Of a stretch of DNA of 64,000 nt, positions 38,509 through 49,202 are shown in pieces. The notes beneath the pieces were generated by a model, which was given only the letters and a program-made list of their open reading frames with translations, searched no databases and was not told where the DNA came from. Each line of letters begins with the position of its first letter. The stretch's first letter is position 1. The stretch covers positions 222,597 through 286,596 of the forward strand of contig NZ_LJYX01000002.1 in assembly GCF_001440345.1 (NCBI RefSeq), given 5' to 3'. This stretch comes from Colwellia sp. TT2012 (GTDB taxonomy: Bacteria > Pseudomonadota > Gammaproteobacteria > Enterobacterales > Alteromonadaceae). The position numbers and the translations under genes are program-made.

Positions 38509-39711
38509 CTAAGCATCTCTAGTTAGGCCTTTCTCGACAGAGCGGATCAAGCGCAAGGTTAACCTATGATTTTTCCCTTGTTCTGCTGCAACTTTCTCAG
38601 AGAGTAATTTTTTAGTGCTCTGCTGTGCTAGCGCCCAGTTAATATGATCAGCAACAAGTTCACTTGCCTCAGGTAATTTCTCGGTTAATGCGCTAACAAC
38701 ATTATCACTATAGGGGGCATTGCCTAAGGCCACGGCTATATTACGTAACCAGCTTTGAAAACCAATGCGCCTAATAGGCGAGCCTTGTAATGTGTTAAGA
38801 AAGTACTCTTCTGTCCAAGCGAATAACTCCAGCAAACTGATATCATCGAGATTATTTCTCGCCTGAAAATCATCAACAAGGCTGAGTTTCGCGTATTTAT
38901 TCCATGGGCAAATTAATTGGCAATCATCACAACCATAAATACGATTACCCATTAATGGCCGCAACTCTTCAGGGATGGCGTCGGGTGATTCAATGGTGAA
39001 ATAAGAAATACAGCGCCGTGCATCAACCGTATAGGGCGCTACTATGGCTTTAGTTGGGCAAATTTTAATGCAGGCGACACAGCTGCCGCAGTCATTAACC
39101 TTAGTTTGTGTTTCAATGGCTTTAATGGCGGCAGCACTATATTCATTACGGCTAACGGGTAACGGGATATCAACAAACAATTCACCCAGAAAAAACCAAG
39201 ACCCCGCTTCTTTATTGATTAATAGGGTATGTTTACCAGCCCAACCTAATCCGGCCTTTTCGGCTAAAGGCCTTTCCATTACTGGCGCAGAATCAACGAA
39301 GGGGCGGCAATTAAAGTCGCGGCAGTGCTCGGCTATTTTTTTGCCTAATTGCTGCAAGCGTTTGCGCATTAATTTATGATAATCGCGGCCAAGGGCATAG
39401 CGGCTAATATAGGCCTTGTTCTTATCTTTGAGTACGCTAGCAAACTTAGCATTTTGTGGCAGATAATCTAAGCGTACACTGATGACTCTAATGGTACCGG
39501 GCACTAGTTCCGCCGGTCGAGCACGCATTAAACCATGGCGGGCCATATAATCCATATTGCCGTGGTAGTTATTAGCCAACCAACGCTCTAGTACACTTTC
39601 ATGAGCTGTTAGATCAATATCACTGATGCCTAAATCAGAAAAACCTAGTTCTTTACCCCAGCCCTTGATTTTTTCTGCTAATTCTTGATAGTTAATAAGA
39701 GACATTGTCAT
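38509..39711 (-). CDS. queG: Epoxyqueuosine reductase
   Basis: A 400-residue cobalamin- and Fe-S-dependent enzyme that reduces epoxyqueuosine to queuosine in tRNA (E. coli QueG is 379). The N-terminal DUF1730-type domain has SVRLDYLP and ISRYALGRDYHKLMRKRLQ, then FVDSAPVMERPLAEKAGLGW. Two [4Fe-4S] motifs follow: CGSCVACIKICPTKAI and CDDCQLICPWNKYA. The C-terminal HEAT-like helices contain RRIGFQSWLRNIAVALGNAP. It is divergent from nnrED, whose proper start lies beyond the QueG start, so the genes do not overlap. Confidence 0.96.
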   Translation of the reverse strand: MTMSLINYQELAEKIKGWGKELGFSDLGISDIDLTAHESVLERWLANNYHGNMDYMARHGLMRARPAELVPGTIRVISVRLDYLPQNAKFASVLKDKNKAYISRYALGRDYHKLMRKRLQQLGKKIAEHCRDFNCRPFVDSAPVMERPLAEKAGLGWAGKHTLLINKEAGSWFFLGELFVDIPLPVSRNEYSAAAIKAIETQTKVNDCGSCVACIKICPTKAIVAPYTVDARRCISYFTIESPDAIPEELRPLMGNRIYGCDDCQLICPWNKYAKLSLVDDFQARNNLDDISLLELFAWTEEYFLNTLQGSPIRRIGFQSWLRNIAVALGNAPYSDNVVSALTEKLPEASELVADHINWALAQQSTKKLLSEKVAAEQGKNHRLTLRLIRSVEKGLTRDA

Positions 39712-39771
39712 ACAAATAAAGTCAGCTTGAGCTCGATTGTTGAACCATTGATTAAGGTTAAGATTATCACC

Positions 39772-41379
39772 ATGAAATTACTGTTAAGTTTATCACAAAA
39801 GCCGCCCATAACGTCAGTGTATAGTGCTGAGCAAGTATTAATAAACGAAGTCGAGGTTGCGCGAAGTCAAGACATAGCAAGCTATGATCTTATGTACAGT
39901 GCCGGTGTAGCCGTTTTTACCCAGCTATTGAAAAACTGGCCGAAAGCCGAGCATATACTAGTACTGTGTGGTAAAGGCAATAATGGTGGTGATGGTTTTA
40001 TTGTTGCGCAATTAGCCCACAAAAAAAATATAAAGGTCAGTGTTTTACTTAGCTGTGCTGTTAGTCAATTAAAAGCGGATGCTCTGCTAGCTTATCAAGC
40101 AATGATTGCTGCAGGTGCCGCGCTACTTATTGATAAGGTGGCGGGAAGTAATAACGCTAAGAGCTTAGCTTGCATCGATAGCTTTACCGGTGAGGTCATC
40201 GTTGATGCGTTATTTGGTATCGGTTTTACCGGTCAGCTTAAACCTAGTTTGCAACGGCTGGTATTGAGTATTAATCATCATACCGCCAAGGTCATTAGTA
40301 TTGATCTACCTTCAGGACTTTGTGCCACCACAGGGCAAGTGCATGGGGAAAACCGAGATATTCAAGCCATTATTGCGGATGTTACCTTAACATTTATCGT
40401 TTATAAGCAAGGCTTGTTAACCGGAAAAGCAGCAAATTTTGTCGGTACGTTACTACTAGCTCCTCTTGCATTGCATAACGCCTTTACTAGGCGGGTGAAA
40501 ACTAATCATTATTACAGTCAATATAAACAGCCCTTGAACTTAGCCAAGCGCTTGCCTGCCAGCCATAAAGGTATAAGTGGCTTATTATTAGCCGTAGGCG
40601 GAGGTCTGGGAATGCCAGGGGCAATTCGCCTTGCCAGTGAAGCCGCTTTACGTTGTGGCGCGGGTTTAGTTGCCGTCAGTTGTCACGAACGTAATCAAGC
40701 AATTATCATGCACGGCCGACCTGAATTGATGTTAGCGCCAACAACCGCAGAGTTATTGGACAATTCAGCGCCACTGCATCAGGCGAAAACTTATCTTATT
40801 GGTCCAGGTCTAGGACATGATAATGAGGCAGAGCAACTATTTAAATTACTCTGTGAAACGAGTCAGGCAACTAAGAAAAACATCATCCTCGATGCCGATG
40901 CTTTAATATGGCTAAGCAAGACTAAGTTAAGCAATACTAGGTTAAGCAAGATGAAACAATATTATCATCATTGGGTATTAACACCACACCCGAAAGAGGC
41001 TGCGGCTTTGTTACACTGTGACATTGCTAGTATAGAAGCCGATCGTTTTGCTGCTGTCAGTGCTATTGCCAAACAATATGGTGGTGTTTGTTTACTTAAA
41101 GGTGCGGGGTCATTAATTTCTGATGGACAGCATATTGTCATCAATAATTCAGGTAATGCCGGTATGGCATCAGGAGGCATGGGTGATGTATTAAGTGGCA
41201 TTATTAGTGCGTTAGTGCTGCAAAGTGATGATATTTTTTCGGCAACATGTTTGGCAGCCTATATTCATGGCGCGGCAGCTGATATTATAGCCAATAAGAA
41301 TGGTCAACGTGGATTGTTAGCCAGTGATTTATTTGTCCCCTTGCAGCACTTGCTCAATGGTAAAATACCCAGTCATTAA
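39772..41379 (+). CDS. nnr: Bifunctional NAD(P)H-hydrate epimerase / ADP-dependent NAD(P)H-hydrate dehydratase
   Basis: A 535-residue metabolite-repair enzyme (YjeF type). The N-terminal epimerase half has LCGKGNNGGDGFIVAQLA and IDLPSGLCATTGQVHG. The C-terminal ribokinase-like dehydratase half has GGGLGMPGAIRLASEAALR, ILDADAL, LTPHPKEAAAL and the catalytic NAGMASGGMGDVLSG. I chose the ATG at 39772; an upstream ATG would add 29 residues overlapping queG. Three near-identical 15-bp units at 40912-40956 (LSKTKLSNTRLSKMK) insert a short repeat in the dehydratase half. The nearby tsaE follows in the same order as yjeF-tsaE in E. coli. Confidence 0.95.
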   Translation: MKLLLSLSQKPPITSVYSAEQVLINEVEVARSQDIASYDLMYSAGVAVFTQLLKNWPKAEHILVLCGKGNNGGDGFIVAQLAHKKNIKVSVLLSCAVSQLKADALLAYQAMIAAGAALLIDKVAGSNNAKSLACIDSFTGEVIVDALFGIGFTGQLKPSLQRLVLSINHHTAKVISIDLPSGLCATTGQVHGENRDIQAIIADVTLTFIVYKQGLLTGKAANFVGTLLLAPLALHNAFTRRVKTNHYYSQYKQPLNLAKRLPASHKGISGLLLAVGGGLGMPGAIRLASEAALRCGAGLVAVSCHERNQAIIMHGRPELMLAPTTAELLDNSAPLHQAKTYLIGPGLGHDNEAEQLFKLLCETSQATKKNIILDADALIWLSKTKLSNTRLSKMKQYYHHWVLTPHPKEAAALLHCDIASIEADRFAAVSAIAKQYGGVCLLKGAGSLISDGQHIVINNSGNAGMASGGMGDVLSGIISALVLQSDDIFSATCLAAYIHGAAADIIANKNGQRGLLASDLFVPLQHLLNGKIPSH

Positions 41380-41429
41380 CGTCACACTAGTTGTCGCAGC
41401 AATAGCCTTAATAAAGATAGAAAAGCAAA

Positions 41430-41918
41430 ATGAAAGAATTAGAATATTTTTTACCCGATGAAGCAGCTACCATTGCCATTGGTGCAGGGCTGGCGCAAGT
41501 ACTTAAAAGTACAGCCGTTCAGCAAGCCTTAGTGGTTTACCTTAATGGTGATTTAGGTGCAGGCAAAACCACCCTGACTCGAGGTTTTGTCCGAGGTATG
41601 GGCCATCAAGGCAATGTAAAAAGTCCGACTTACACCTTAGTTGAACCTTATGAGCTGGCAAACTGGCGAATATTCCATTTTGACTTGTATCGTCTTGCTG
41701 ATGCGGAAGAATTAGAATATATGGGCATTCGGGATTATTTTAATCATGATTGCTGCTGCTTTATTGAATGGCCAGAAAAAGGCACAGGGCTATTGGCTAA
41801 AGCAGATATAATCATTAATATAGCTTATCAAGATGAACAAAGAATCATCAAGCTGCAAGCAGAGTCAACTCACGGCGAACAAGTGATGACGGCACTGGCA
41901 GATATTATAAAGTTATAA
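41430..41918 (+). CDS. tsaE: tRNA threonylcarbamoyladenosine biosynthesis ATPase TsaE
   Basis: A 162-residue P-loop ATPase needed, with TsaB and TsaD, for the t6A37 modification of tRNAs that read ANN codons. It has Walker A GDLGAGKT (40-47), SPTYTLVEPY and IFHFDLYRLADAEELEYMG, all family hallmarks. Length is normal for TsaE. It is the first gene of the conserved tsaE-amiB-mutL-miaA-hfq-hflX-hflKC cluster and ends 20 bp before amiB. Confidence 0.97.
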   Translation: MKELEYFLPDEAATIAIGAGLAQVLKSTAVQQALVVYLNGDLGAGKTTLTRGFVRGMGHQGNVKSPTYTLVEPYELANWRIFHFDLYRLADAEELEYMGIRDYFNHDCCCFIEWPEKGTGLLAKADIIINIAYQDEQRIIKLQAESTHGEQVMTALADIIKL

Positions 41919-41937
41919 AACAGTTGGGGTTAATTGC

Positions 41938-43272
41938 ATGTATCACAGAGTTCTTCTGGCGATAATAAAGTTACGGGCATTTAGTTTACTAAGTGTTTTT
42001 TTATTATCGAGCCTATTTTCGGTAAGTAGCTTCGCCGCTAATAGCATTGATGGCATTCGTGTCTGGCCGGCACCAGAAAATACCCGTATTGTTTTTGATG
42101 TTAGACAAAAGCCGGAATACAAGTACTTTACTCTTACTAACCCACACCGTTTGGTTATCGACTTTAGCAATACCAAAAACACGGTAGCCTTAAAAAACCT
42201 TGCCGCTAATGATCCAAGGGTAAAGCTTTTCCGTTCCAGCATAAATAAAGGCAAAACCCGCCTGGTGTTAGAGCTGGCGCAATCGTATCAACTCACTGTT
42301 TTTCCTTTAGCGCCTGCAGGGCAATACGGTAATCGCTTAGTGATTGATCTTTATGATAAAAACCGTAGTAAAAAGAATGTTTCTAAGCCAAAACAAACTA
42401 TTGGCGATATTATAATTGGTATAGATGCTGGCCATGGTGGTGAAGATCCCGGTTCAATCGGTGGTAAGGGCACTTATGAAAAACGAGTGACTTTAGCGAT
42501 TGCTAAAAAATTACAAATACTCATTAACAAAGAAAAAGGCATGAAAGCGGTCATGATCCGCAGTGGCGATTATTACGTCAATATAAATCGCCGTACTAGT
42601 CTAGCTCGAGAAAAAAATGTCGATTTTTTTGTCTCAATTCATGCCGATGCCTTTCACACCCCAGGACCAAGTGGTGCCTCGGTCTGGGTAGTGACTAAGC
42701 GTAGGGCTGAGTCTGAGCTGGCAAAATGGTTATTAAATAGAGAGAAAAAGTCCGAGTTACTTGGTGGTGGTGGTGGTGTGATAAAAAACACTTCGGATAG
42801 TCACTTAGCGCTAGCCTTAGCCGATATGAGCAAAGAGCATTCTCTTGGCGTTAGCTTTGGTGTTGCCAATGAAGTTATTAAAGAATTGAAAAAAATAACC
42901 AAAATGCATAAGAAATCCCCACAAAATGGTAATTTTGGCGTATTAAAGTCTTCAGATATACCCTCGATTTTGGTCGAGACCGGTTTTATTTCTAATCATA
43001 ATGAAGAAAAGAATTTAACCTGGTCTAAACACCAGCAACGCTTAGCCAAAGCCATTCATCGAGGTATCAAGAATCATTTTTTAGCGCACCCTTTAACCGG
43101 GTCTTATTTTGCTTCGGTTGGCTATAAAAAGCATAAAGTTCGCAGTGGCGAATCGCTATCGGTATTGGCTAAACGTTACAATATCACTATGAGTAAACTC
43201 AAAGCCATTAATAATTTAAAGTCTAATTCAATACGAATTGGTCAAACATTAAAAATCCCCCGTACTGGATAA
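41938..43272 (+). CDS. amiB: N-acetylmuramoyl-L-alanine amidase AmiB/AmiC-type (AMIN, Amidase_3, LysM)
   Basis: A 444-residue secreted zinc amidase that cleaves the septal peptidoglycan stem peptide during cell separation. There is a signal peptide (about 1-34), an AMIN domain (about 36-130) that targets the septum, and an Amidase_3 catalytic domain (about 155-370). Zn ligands are in [10 protein letters not shown] and in a later HADAF, with the catalytic Glu in [13 protein letters not shown]-terminal LysM (about 395-442, [16 protein letters not shown]) binds peptidoglycan. EnvC/NlpD-type activators are not in the window. It lies between tsaE and mutL, as in E. coli. Confidence 0.95.
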   Translation: MYHRVLLAIIKLRAFSLLSVFLLSSLFSVSSFAANSIDGIRVWPAPENTRIVFDVRQKPEYKYFTLTNPHRLVIDFSNTKNTVALKNLAANDPRVKLFRSSINKGKTRLVLELAQSYQLTVFPLAPAGQYGNRLVIDLYDKNRSKKNVSKPKQTIGDIIIGIDAGHGGEDPGSIGGKGTYEKRVTLAIAKKLQILINKEKGMKAVMIRSGDYYVNINRRTSLAREKNVDFFVSIHADAFHTPGPSGASVWVVTKRRAESELAKWLLNREKKSELLGGGGGVIKNTSDSHLALALADMSKEHSLGVSFGVANEVIKELKKITKMHKKSPQNGNFGVLKSSDIPSILVETGFISNHNEEKNLTWSKHQQRLAKAIHRGIKNHFLAHPLTGSYFASVGYKKHKVRSGESLSVLAKRYNITMSKLKAINNLKSNSIRIGQTLKIPRTG

Positions 43273-43277
43273 ATCTT

Positions 43278-45242
43278 ATGACTATTGCAATATTACCAGC
43301 ACGTTTGGCTAACCAAATTGCTGCCGGTGAAGTGGTTGAACGCCCTGCGTCGGTAATAAAAGAACTGATCGAAAATAGTTTAGATGCGGGTGCCACATCG
43401 ATTCATATTGATGTTGATAAAGGCGGCATCAAAAAAATAAAAATTACTGATAATGGTCACGGCATAGTAAAAGAAGAATTAACCTTGGCGTTAAGTCGTC
43501 ATGCAACCAGTAAAATAAAAAACTTAACTGACTTAGAAGCGATTGATAGCTTAGGTTTTCGTGGTGAAGCCTTAGCCAGTATTAGTTCAGTGGCACGATT
43601 AACCTTAACGTCAAAACCTGAAACTCAAGCAACTGCTTGGCAAGCCGTTGCCCAAGGGCGAGATATGTCGGTGCAGATAATGCCAGCGGCTCACCCCGAC
43701 GGTACCAGTATTGAAGTACTCGACTTATTCTTTAATACGCCCGCTAGGCGAAAGTTTTTACGGACAGAAAAAACTGAATTTAATCATATCGATGAAGTGG
43801 TACGTCGTATCGCACTCGCCAACTTCTCGGTCAGCTTCATGCTAACGCACAATGGTAAAACTGTGCGCCAATATCATCTGGCAAGTACCCAAGCGCAATG
43901 TACTAAACGTGTTGCTATGGTCTGTGGGCCAAAATTTATTCAACATGCCGTTGAAATCGATTGCCCTCATGACAATATGAAGCTATCTGGCTGGTTAGCA
44001 AAGCCAAGTTTCTCACGCAGTCAAAACGATCTTTGTTATAGCTATGTCAATGGCCGGATGATGCGTGATAAGTTAATTAATCATGCCATACGCCAGGCGT
44101 ATGCAGATTTATTACCGCCAGACACTTACCCAGCTTTTGTCTTGTTTTTACAACTTGATCACCGCGAAGTGGATGTCAATGTTCATCCCGCAAAACATGA
44201 AGTCCGCTTTCATCAAAGTCGCTATGTTCATGATTTTATCTATTCTGTTTGCCATAAAGCGTTGACGTCAGCGTTAGCAGGCGAAGAGTTATTTACTGCG
44301 CCTGAGAGTGATTTAGCGCTAGTCCCTGAGCAATCTTATGCCGCTGTTGGGGATAATACAGCACAAGTCAGTCAGGCAACGAATGCGAGTTCGCCGACAG
44401 TAAACTACTCACGGCCTGATTATGTTAGACCGTTACAGCAGGTAAATGATGTTAGTAACAGTCAATCGAGTTATGGCTACCGTGGTAATGCCCAGCAAGC
44501 TCAGACTCAGAAAATTTCTCCAGAGGCAGTGGCTAACTATCAAGCATTGATGACACCTCATACTGACGCTGCAAGTGAAGTCGCACTTGCAGCTGACTCA
44601 AAAAAATATTTTACCCTCGAGCATGAAGTAGCGACTCAGCAAGGCTGTTCAAATCAGAGCATCTTCCTAAGCATACATCAACCGGGTTATGCACTGTATG
44701 AGGTAGAGAGTAAGGTCAGAGTTTTATCGCTGTTTAAATTAGCTAAAAGTACTTATGGTAAACTTGTTGCGCAAAGCTGGCAGAAAAATAGTGAGCAAGA
44801 AGAAGGCGCTATTACCGGCTTGGTCAGTCAACCATTACTATTGCCTGTAATGGTCAGTCTTTCTGCGCAGCAATTAAAGCTGGCAGTAGCAGAGCAAGAG
44901 AAACTAGCGCAAGCGGGGGTTATTTTTGTTGAGCAAGTTAAAAATAAAATACAAATAAGGCAATTCCCCGCGTTATTGCGTGAGCAAGATGTCAGTCATG
45001 CTTTTATCGTAATTCTTGATGAGCTTAGGCAAAAGCAAAAGGTTAATAATGGTAAGCAACTTGCTGAACAGGATTTTTATCATAGTATTGGTGTTGCCAT
45101 GGTGTTAGCGCAATACGATGAAACACAAGCAGAAATTTTATTAAAACTGTCAAAAAAATTGTTTAATGAACAACTTAGTGAGCAATTGCTCTTGAATTCT
45201 ATCCCCCTTGACCTTACATCTCATATTAAGCAGTTACTTTAG
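43278..45242 (+). CDS. mutL: DNA mismatch repair protein MutL
   Basis: A 654-residue GHKL ATPase linking MutS mismatch recognition to strand incision. The ATPase motifs are [11 protein letters not shown] (motif I), TDNGHGI, HATSKI and [10 protein letters not shown]. The C-terminal dimerisation domain is at about 465-650. The linker (about 345-460) is polar, Gln/Ser/Ala-rich. There is no DQHA-type endonuclease motif, so like E. coli MutL it probably relies on MutH. It begins 5 bp after amiB. Confidence 0.97.
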   Translation: MTIAILPARLANQIAAGEVVERPASVIKELIENSLDAGATSIHIDVDKGGIKKIKITDNGHGIVKEELTLALSRHATSKIKNLTDLEAIDSLGFRGEALASISSVARLTLTSKPETQATAWQAVAQGRDMSVQIMPAAHPDGTSIEVLDLFFNTPARRKFLRTEKTEFNHIDEVVRRIALANFSVSFMLTHNGKTVRQYHLASTQAQCTKRVAMVCGPKFIQHAVEIDCPHDNMKLSGWLAKPSFSRSQNDLCYSYVNGRMMRDKLINHAIRQAYADLLPPDTYPAFVLFLQLDHREVDVNVHPAKHEVRFHQSRYVHDFIYSVCHKALTSALAGEELFTAPESDLALVPEQSYAAVGDNTAQVSQATNASSPTVNYSRPDYVRPLQQVNDVSNSQSSYGYRGNAQQAQTQKISPEAVANYQALMTPHTDAASEVALAADSKKYFTLEHEVATQQGCSNQSIFLSIHQPGYALYEVESKVRVLSLFKLAKSTYGKLVAQSWQKNSEQEEGAITGLVSQPLLLPVMVSLSAQQLKLAVAEQEKLAQAGVIFVEQVKNKIQIRQFPALLREQDVSHAFIVILDELRQKQKVNNGKQLAEQDFYHSIGVAMVLAQYDETQAEILLKLSKKLFNEQLSEQLLLNSIPLDLTSHIKQLL

Positions 45243-45276
45243 TTCCTTTAGATAATTTAGATAGAGTTCAGTATTC

Positions 45277-46227
45277 GTGTCAGTTGAAAATATCATAGCG
45301 TCAAATCAGCCACCTGTTATTTGTTTAATGGGACCAACAGCATCAGGGAAAACCGCCTTGGCTATGGCACTGCAAGAAGCGTTACCTTGCGATATCATCA
45401 GCGTAGACTCGGCGCTTATCTATCGAGATATGGATATAGGCACAGCTAAGCCAAGTAAAGCCGAATTAGCACAGTATCCACATCGACTTATTAACTTACG
45501 TGATGCCAGCGAAAGCTATTCGGCCGCCGATTTTTGTCGTGATGCCTTCGCTGAAATTGCTGAGATCAGAAGTAATAACCGCATTCCATTGTTGGTTGGC
45601 GGTACTATGATGTATTTCAAAAGCTTAATTGAAGGTATTTCCCCGTTACCTACGGCAAATGCTGAAATACGCCAAGCGATTGCCAGTGAGGCTTTGACAA
45701 AAGGCTGGCAGGCAATGCATGATCAGCTAGCAGAAATAGACCCTGTGTCAGCCTTACGGATTCATCCAAATGACCCGCAGCGCTTAACTAGAGCGCTTGA
45801 AGTGTATAGGATTACGGGTAACACTTTGACACAATTGACGCAAAAAAAAGGTGCTAAGCTCAGCGGCAATGTTCTACAATTGGCCATCACTCCCCAAGAG
45901 CGGAGTACCTTACATGAACGAATTGCCCGGCGTTATCAACAAATGATTGCTATGGGTTTTGAACAAGAAGTAATTAGGTTAAAATCACGAGGTGATTTAC
46001 ACCAAGATTTACCGGCTATTCGCTGTGTTGGCTATCGGCAAATGTGGCAATACCTTGAGGGTGAAATTGACCATGATGAAATGATTTTTCGTGGTATTTG
46101 TGCAACCAGGCAATTAGCGAAAAGGCAATTAACCTGGTTACGAAATTGGCCTGATTTACACTGGCTAACAACAGATGATAGCAGCAACTTAACACAAGTT
46201 TTATCACTGCTTGAGACCAAGAAATAA
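45277..46227 (+). CDS. miaA: tRNA dimethylallyltransferase
   Basis: A 316-residue enzyme that isopentenylates A37 of tRNAs reading UNN codons. It has the P-loop GPTASGKT (19-26), [19 protein letters not shown], and [19 protein letters not shown]. The start is GTG (MSVENI). It lies 34 bp after mutL and about 165 bp before hfq, in the conserved miaA-hfq order. Confidence 0.97.
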   Translation: MSVENIIASNQPPVICLMGPTASGKTALAMALQEALPCDIISVDSALIYRDMDIGTAKPSKAELAQYPHRLINLRDASESYSAADFCRDAFAEIAEIRSNNRIPLLVGGTMMYFKSLIEGISPLPTANAEIRQAIASEALTKGWQAMHDQLAEIDPVSALRIHPNDPQRLTRALEVYRITGNTLTQLTQKKGAKLSGNVLQLAITPQERSTLHERIARRYQQMIAMGFEQEVIRLKSRGDLHQDLPAIRCVGYRQMWQYLEGEIDHDEMIFRGICATRQLAKRQLTWLRNWPDLHWLTTDDSSNLTQVLSLLETKK

Positions 46228-46382
46228 AGCCTAAGTAAATATACAGCAATAGTTTAAAATTGATGTATAATTAATTTGTTAGCTATTTAATACAACGTTT
46301 TGTTGTGCTGTTTTCATAGTAAATTTTTCAGAAATATTGTTACTGTTTTTCAAGTTTACCAGTAACGTTTTAATAATAATAA

Positions 46383-46646
<264 letters not shown>

Positions 46647-46700
46647 GGCTTTTGATGTTTTTTTGAGTACGATTAATTATGGTACTAGGATTTAACGCTA

Positions 46701-47987
46701 TTGTTTGAACGTTATCAAGCGGGTGAGCAAGCCGTACTTGTTCATATAGACTTTCCAGATGAAAGCTGTAAAGAAGACCTAAACGAATTTAAAATGTTAG
46801 TGTCTTCTGCTGGAGTTCAAGCCTTAACCATTGTAACGGGTAAACGAAATACACCTGACTCTCGTTTTTTTGTCGGCTCAGGTAAAGCAGAAGAAATACG
46901 TGACGCAGTTCATTTAGTGGCTGCTAACGTCATTTTGTTTAATCATAGCTTAACGCCGTCTCAAGAAAAAAATATCGAAGCATTATGTGAATGTCGAGTT
47001 GTTGATCGTACTACCTTAATTCTGGATATTTTTGCCCAACGAGCCCGAACACATGAGGGTAAGTTACAAGTCGAATTAGCACAATTACGTCATATGAGTA
47101 GTCGCTTGATTCGAGGTTGGACTCATTTAGAGAGACAAAAAGGTGGTATCGGCCTTCGGGGCCCAGGTGAAACACAGCTAGAAACAGATAGACGTTTACT
47201 GCGCGAACGTATGGTTAATATTCGCAAACGTTTAGACAAAGTTGAAGTACAAAGACAGCAAGGGCGTAGAGCTAGAACTAGAGCCGAGTTACCGACTTTA
47301 TCGCTAGTGGGCTATACCAATGCCGGTAAATCAACCTTGTTTAATACCTTAACTCAATCTGAAGTGTATGCTGCGGATAAACTTTTTTCTACTTTAGATC
47401 CAACGTTAAGAAAAATGGATTTACCAGGTATTGGTAGGGTTATATTAGCCGACACGGTAGGTTTTATTCGCCACTTACCTCACGATTTAGTGGCGGCTTT
47501 TAAAGCAACACTGACCGAAACTCGTGAAGCCGAATTATTATTGCATGTGGTTGATATTTCAGATGACAGGCGTAGCGAAAATATCGAACAAGTAGAATAT
47601 GTACTTAAGGAGATAGAAGCAAACGAAGTGCCTCAGTTGGTTATCTGTAATAAAATTGATAACTTAGATGATATTGAACCGCGAATTGATCGCGATGATC
47701 AAGGGGTGCCTATTCGTGTTTGGCTGTCGGCACAAGCAAATATAGGCATTGAGCTATTATTTACCGCACTTGCGGAACGATTGGATATAGAAGTAGTGAA
47801 TCACCAACTGAATATCCCGCCAAGTGCAGGTAAATTACGTGGTGAGTTGTACAAGTTAAATTGCATTACCCGTGAGACTTTTGATGAGCAAGGTTATTGT
47901 CACCTTGAAGTTAAAATGCCTTCGCGGGAATGGCAAAGGTTAATTGCGACTAAGTACAGTGAGTTAGTAGATTATATTGTACATTAG
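46701..47987 (+). CDS. hflX: Ribosome-associated GTPase HflX
   Basis: A 428-residue GTPase that splits stalled ribosomes, e.g. after heat stress. An N-terminal HflX domain (GKRNTPDSRFFVGSGKAEEI, then GPGETQLETDRRLLRER) is followed by a G domain with GYTNAGKST (about 204-212), DTVGFI and NKID. The start is a TTG codon (TTG TTT GAA). It is followed by hflK after about 60 bp. Confidence 0.96.
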   Translation: MFERYQAGEQAVLVHIDFPDESCKEDLNEFKMLVSSAGVQALTIVTGKRNTPDSRFFVGSGKAEEIRDAVHLVAANVILFNHSLTPSQEKNIEALCECRVVDRTTLILDIFAQRARTHEGKLQVELAQLRHMSSRLIRGWTHLERQKGGIGLRGPGETQLETDRRLLRERMVNIRKRLDKVEVQRQQGRRARTRAELPTLSLVGYTNAGKSTLFNTLTQSEVYAADKLFSTLDPTLRKMDLPGIGRVILADTVGFIRHLPHDLVAAFKATLTETREAELLLHVVDISDDRRSENIEQVEYVLKEIEANEVPQLVICNKIDNLDDIEPRIDRDDQGVPIRVWLSAQANIGIELLFTALAERLDIEVVNHQLNIPPSAGKLRGELYKLNCITRETFDEQGYCHLEVKMPSREWQRLIATKYSELVDYIVH

Positions 47988-48050
47988 CTTAAATAATTTT
48001 AATTGTAGGAGCGATAAGTTTATTGTCGCCGATTATTAGTGGAGAACAGT

Positions 48051-49199
48051 ATGGCTTGGAACGAACCGGGGAATAATGATAAAGACCCCTGGAAAAATAA
48101 AGGTGGCAAGAATCAAGGGCCACCAGATTTAGATGAACTTCTTAATGATCTTGGTAAAAAAGTTACCGGCATTTTTGGTGGTAAAACGACTAAAGGTGGC
48201 TCTGGTTTTGGCAAGAACTTTTCCCGCATAGGGCTAAGTATTCTTTTAATCGTAGCATCAATTGTTTATGCCTTTAGTGGTTTTTATACTATTAAAGAAG
48301 CAGAGAAAGGTATTGTACTTCGTTTTGGTCAGTACACAGGTACGGTTGAACCCGGTATTAACTGGAAGTGGACTTTTATTGACCGCATTATTCCTGTTGA
48401 TATGCAAAGTACCCGTGATATGCCTTCATCTGGCTTTATGTTAACTAAAGATGAAAATGTTGTTCGCGTAGAAATGCAAATTCAATATCGTGTTGTTGAT
48501 GCCCGCAACTTTATTTTCAGTGTGACAAATGCCGAAGACAGCTTAAATCAATCACTTGATAGTGCCCTTCGTTATGTTGTTGGTCATGCAGACATGGATG
48601 ACATTTTAACCAGTGGTCGTGAAGATATTCGCCAATCGGTATGGCAAGAGTTAGAAAAAATAATTGAACCTTATAACCTAGGTTTAATTATTGTTGATGT
48701 TAACTTTAAAGATGCTCGTCCACCGAATGAAGTGAAAGATGCTTTTGATGATGCTATCTCGGCCCAAGAAGATGAGGTTCGTTTCTTACGGGAAGCTGAA
48801 GCTTATGCTAGAGGCATTGAACCACGTGCACGTGGTCGTGTTAAGCGTATCGAGCAGGAAGCAATGGCCTACAAAGCTCAAATAGTACTAGATGCACAAG
48901 GTGAGGTCGCTCGTTTCGAAAAAATCTTACCAGAATATCAAGCGGCACCTAGAGTAACACGTGAACGTTTATATATTGCTACTATGGAAAAAGTATATAG
49001 CAATACCAGTAAGGTTATGATTGATGTAGAGGGTAGTAATAATATGATGTACTTACCTTTAGATAAAATTATTCAGCAACAAAATACGAGTAACCGTAGT
49101 GGTAATACTAATTACCTACCTGCGACTCAGTCTAGTGTGAATACGTCGCCTTTATCATCGTCAAACCGCTCTGATAGATTCAGCAATGGGAGAAACTAA
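48051..49199 (+). CDS. hflK: FtsH modulator HflK (SPFH membrane protein)
   Basis: A 382-residue inner-membrane SPFH protein that with HflC forms a large cage around the FtsH protease. The N-terminal cytosolic tail is Gly-rich (MAWNEPGNNDKDPWKNKGG). A membrane segment follows at about 62-80, then the band-7/SPFH domain and a long helical region with YARGIEPRARGRVKRIEQEA. I chose the ATG at 48051 with a GGAG Shine-Dalgarno upstream. The C-terminus is Ser/Asn-rich. hflC begins 3 bp later. Confidence 0.96.
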   Translation: MAWNEPGNNDKDPWKNKGGKNQGPPDLDELLNDLGKKVTGIFGGKTTKGGSGFGKNFSRIGLSILLIVASIVYAFSGFYTIKEAEKGIVLRFGQYTGTVEPGINWKWTFIDRIIPVDMQSTRDMPSSGFMLTKDENVVRVEMQIQYRVVDARNFIFSVTNAEDSLNQSLDSALRYVVGHADMDDILTSGREDIRQSVWQELEKIIEPYNLGLIIVDVNFKDARPPNEVKDAFDDAISAQEDEVRFLREAEAYARGIEPRARGRVKRIEQEAMAYKAQIVLDAQGEVARFEKILPEYQAAPRVTRERLYIATMEKVYSNTSKVMIDVEGSNNMMYLPLDKIIQQQNTSNRSGNTNYLPATQSSVNTSPLSSSNRSDRFSNGRN

Positions 49200-49202
49200 A
49201 CA

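Noticed and set aside
39685..39771. Upstream ATG as the start of the NAD(P)H-hydrate repair gene
   Set aside because: It overlaps the queG 5' end on the opposite strand, and the added residues match no YjeF N-terminus.
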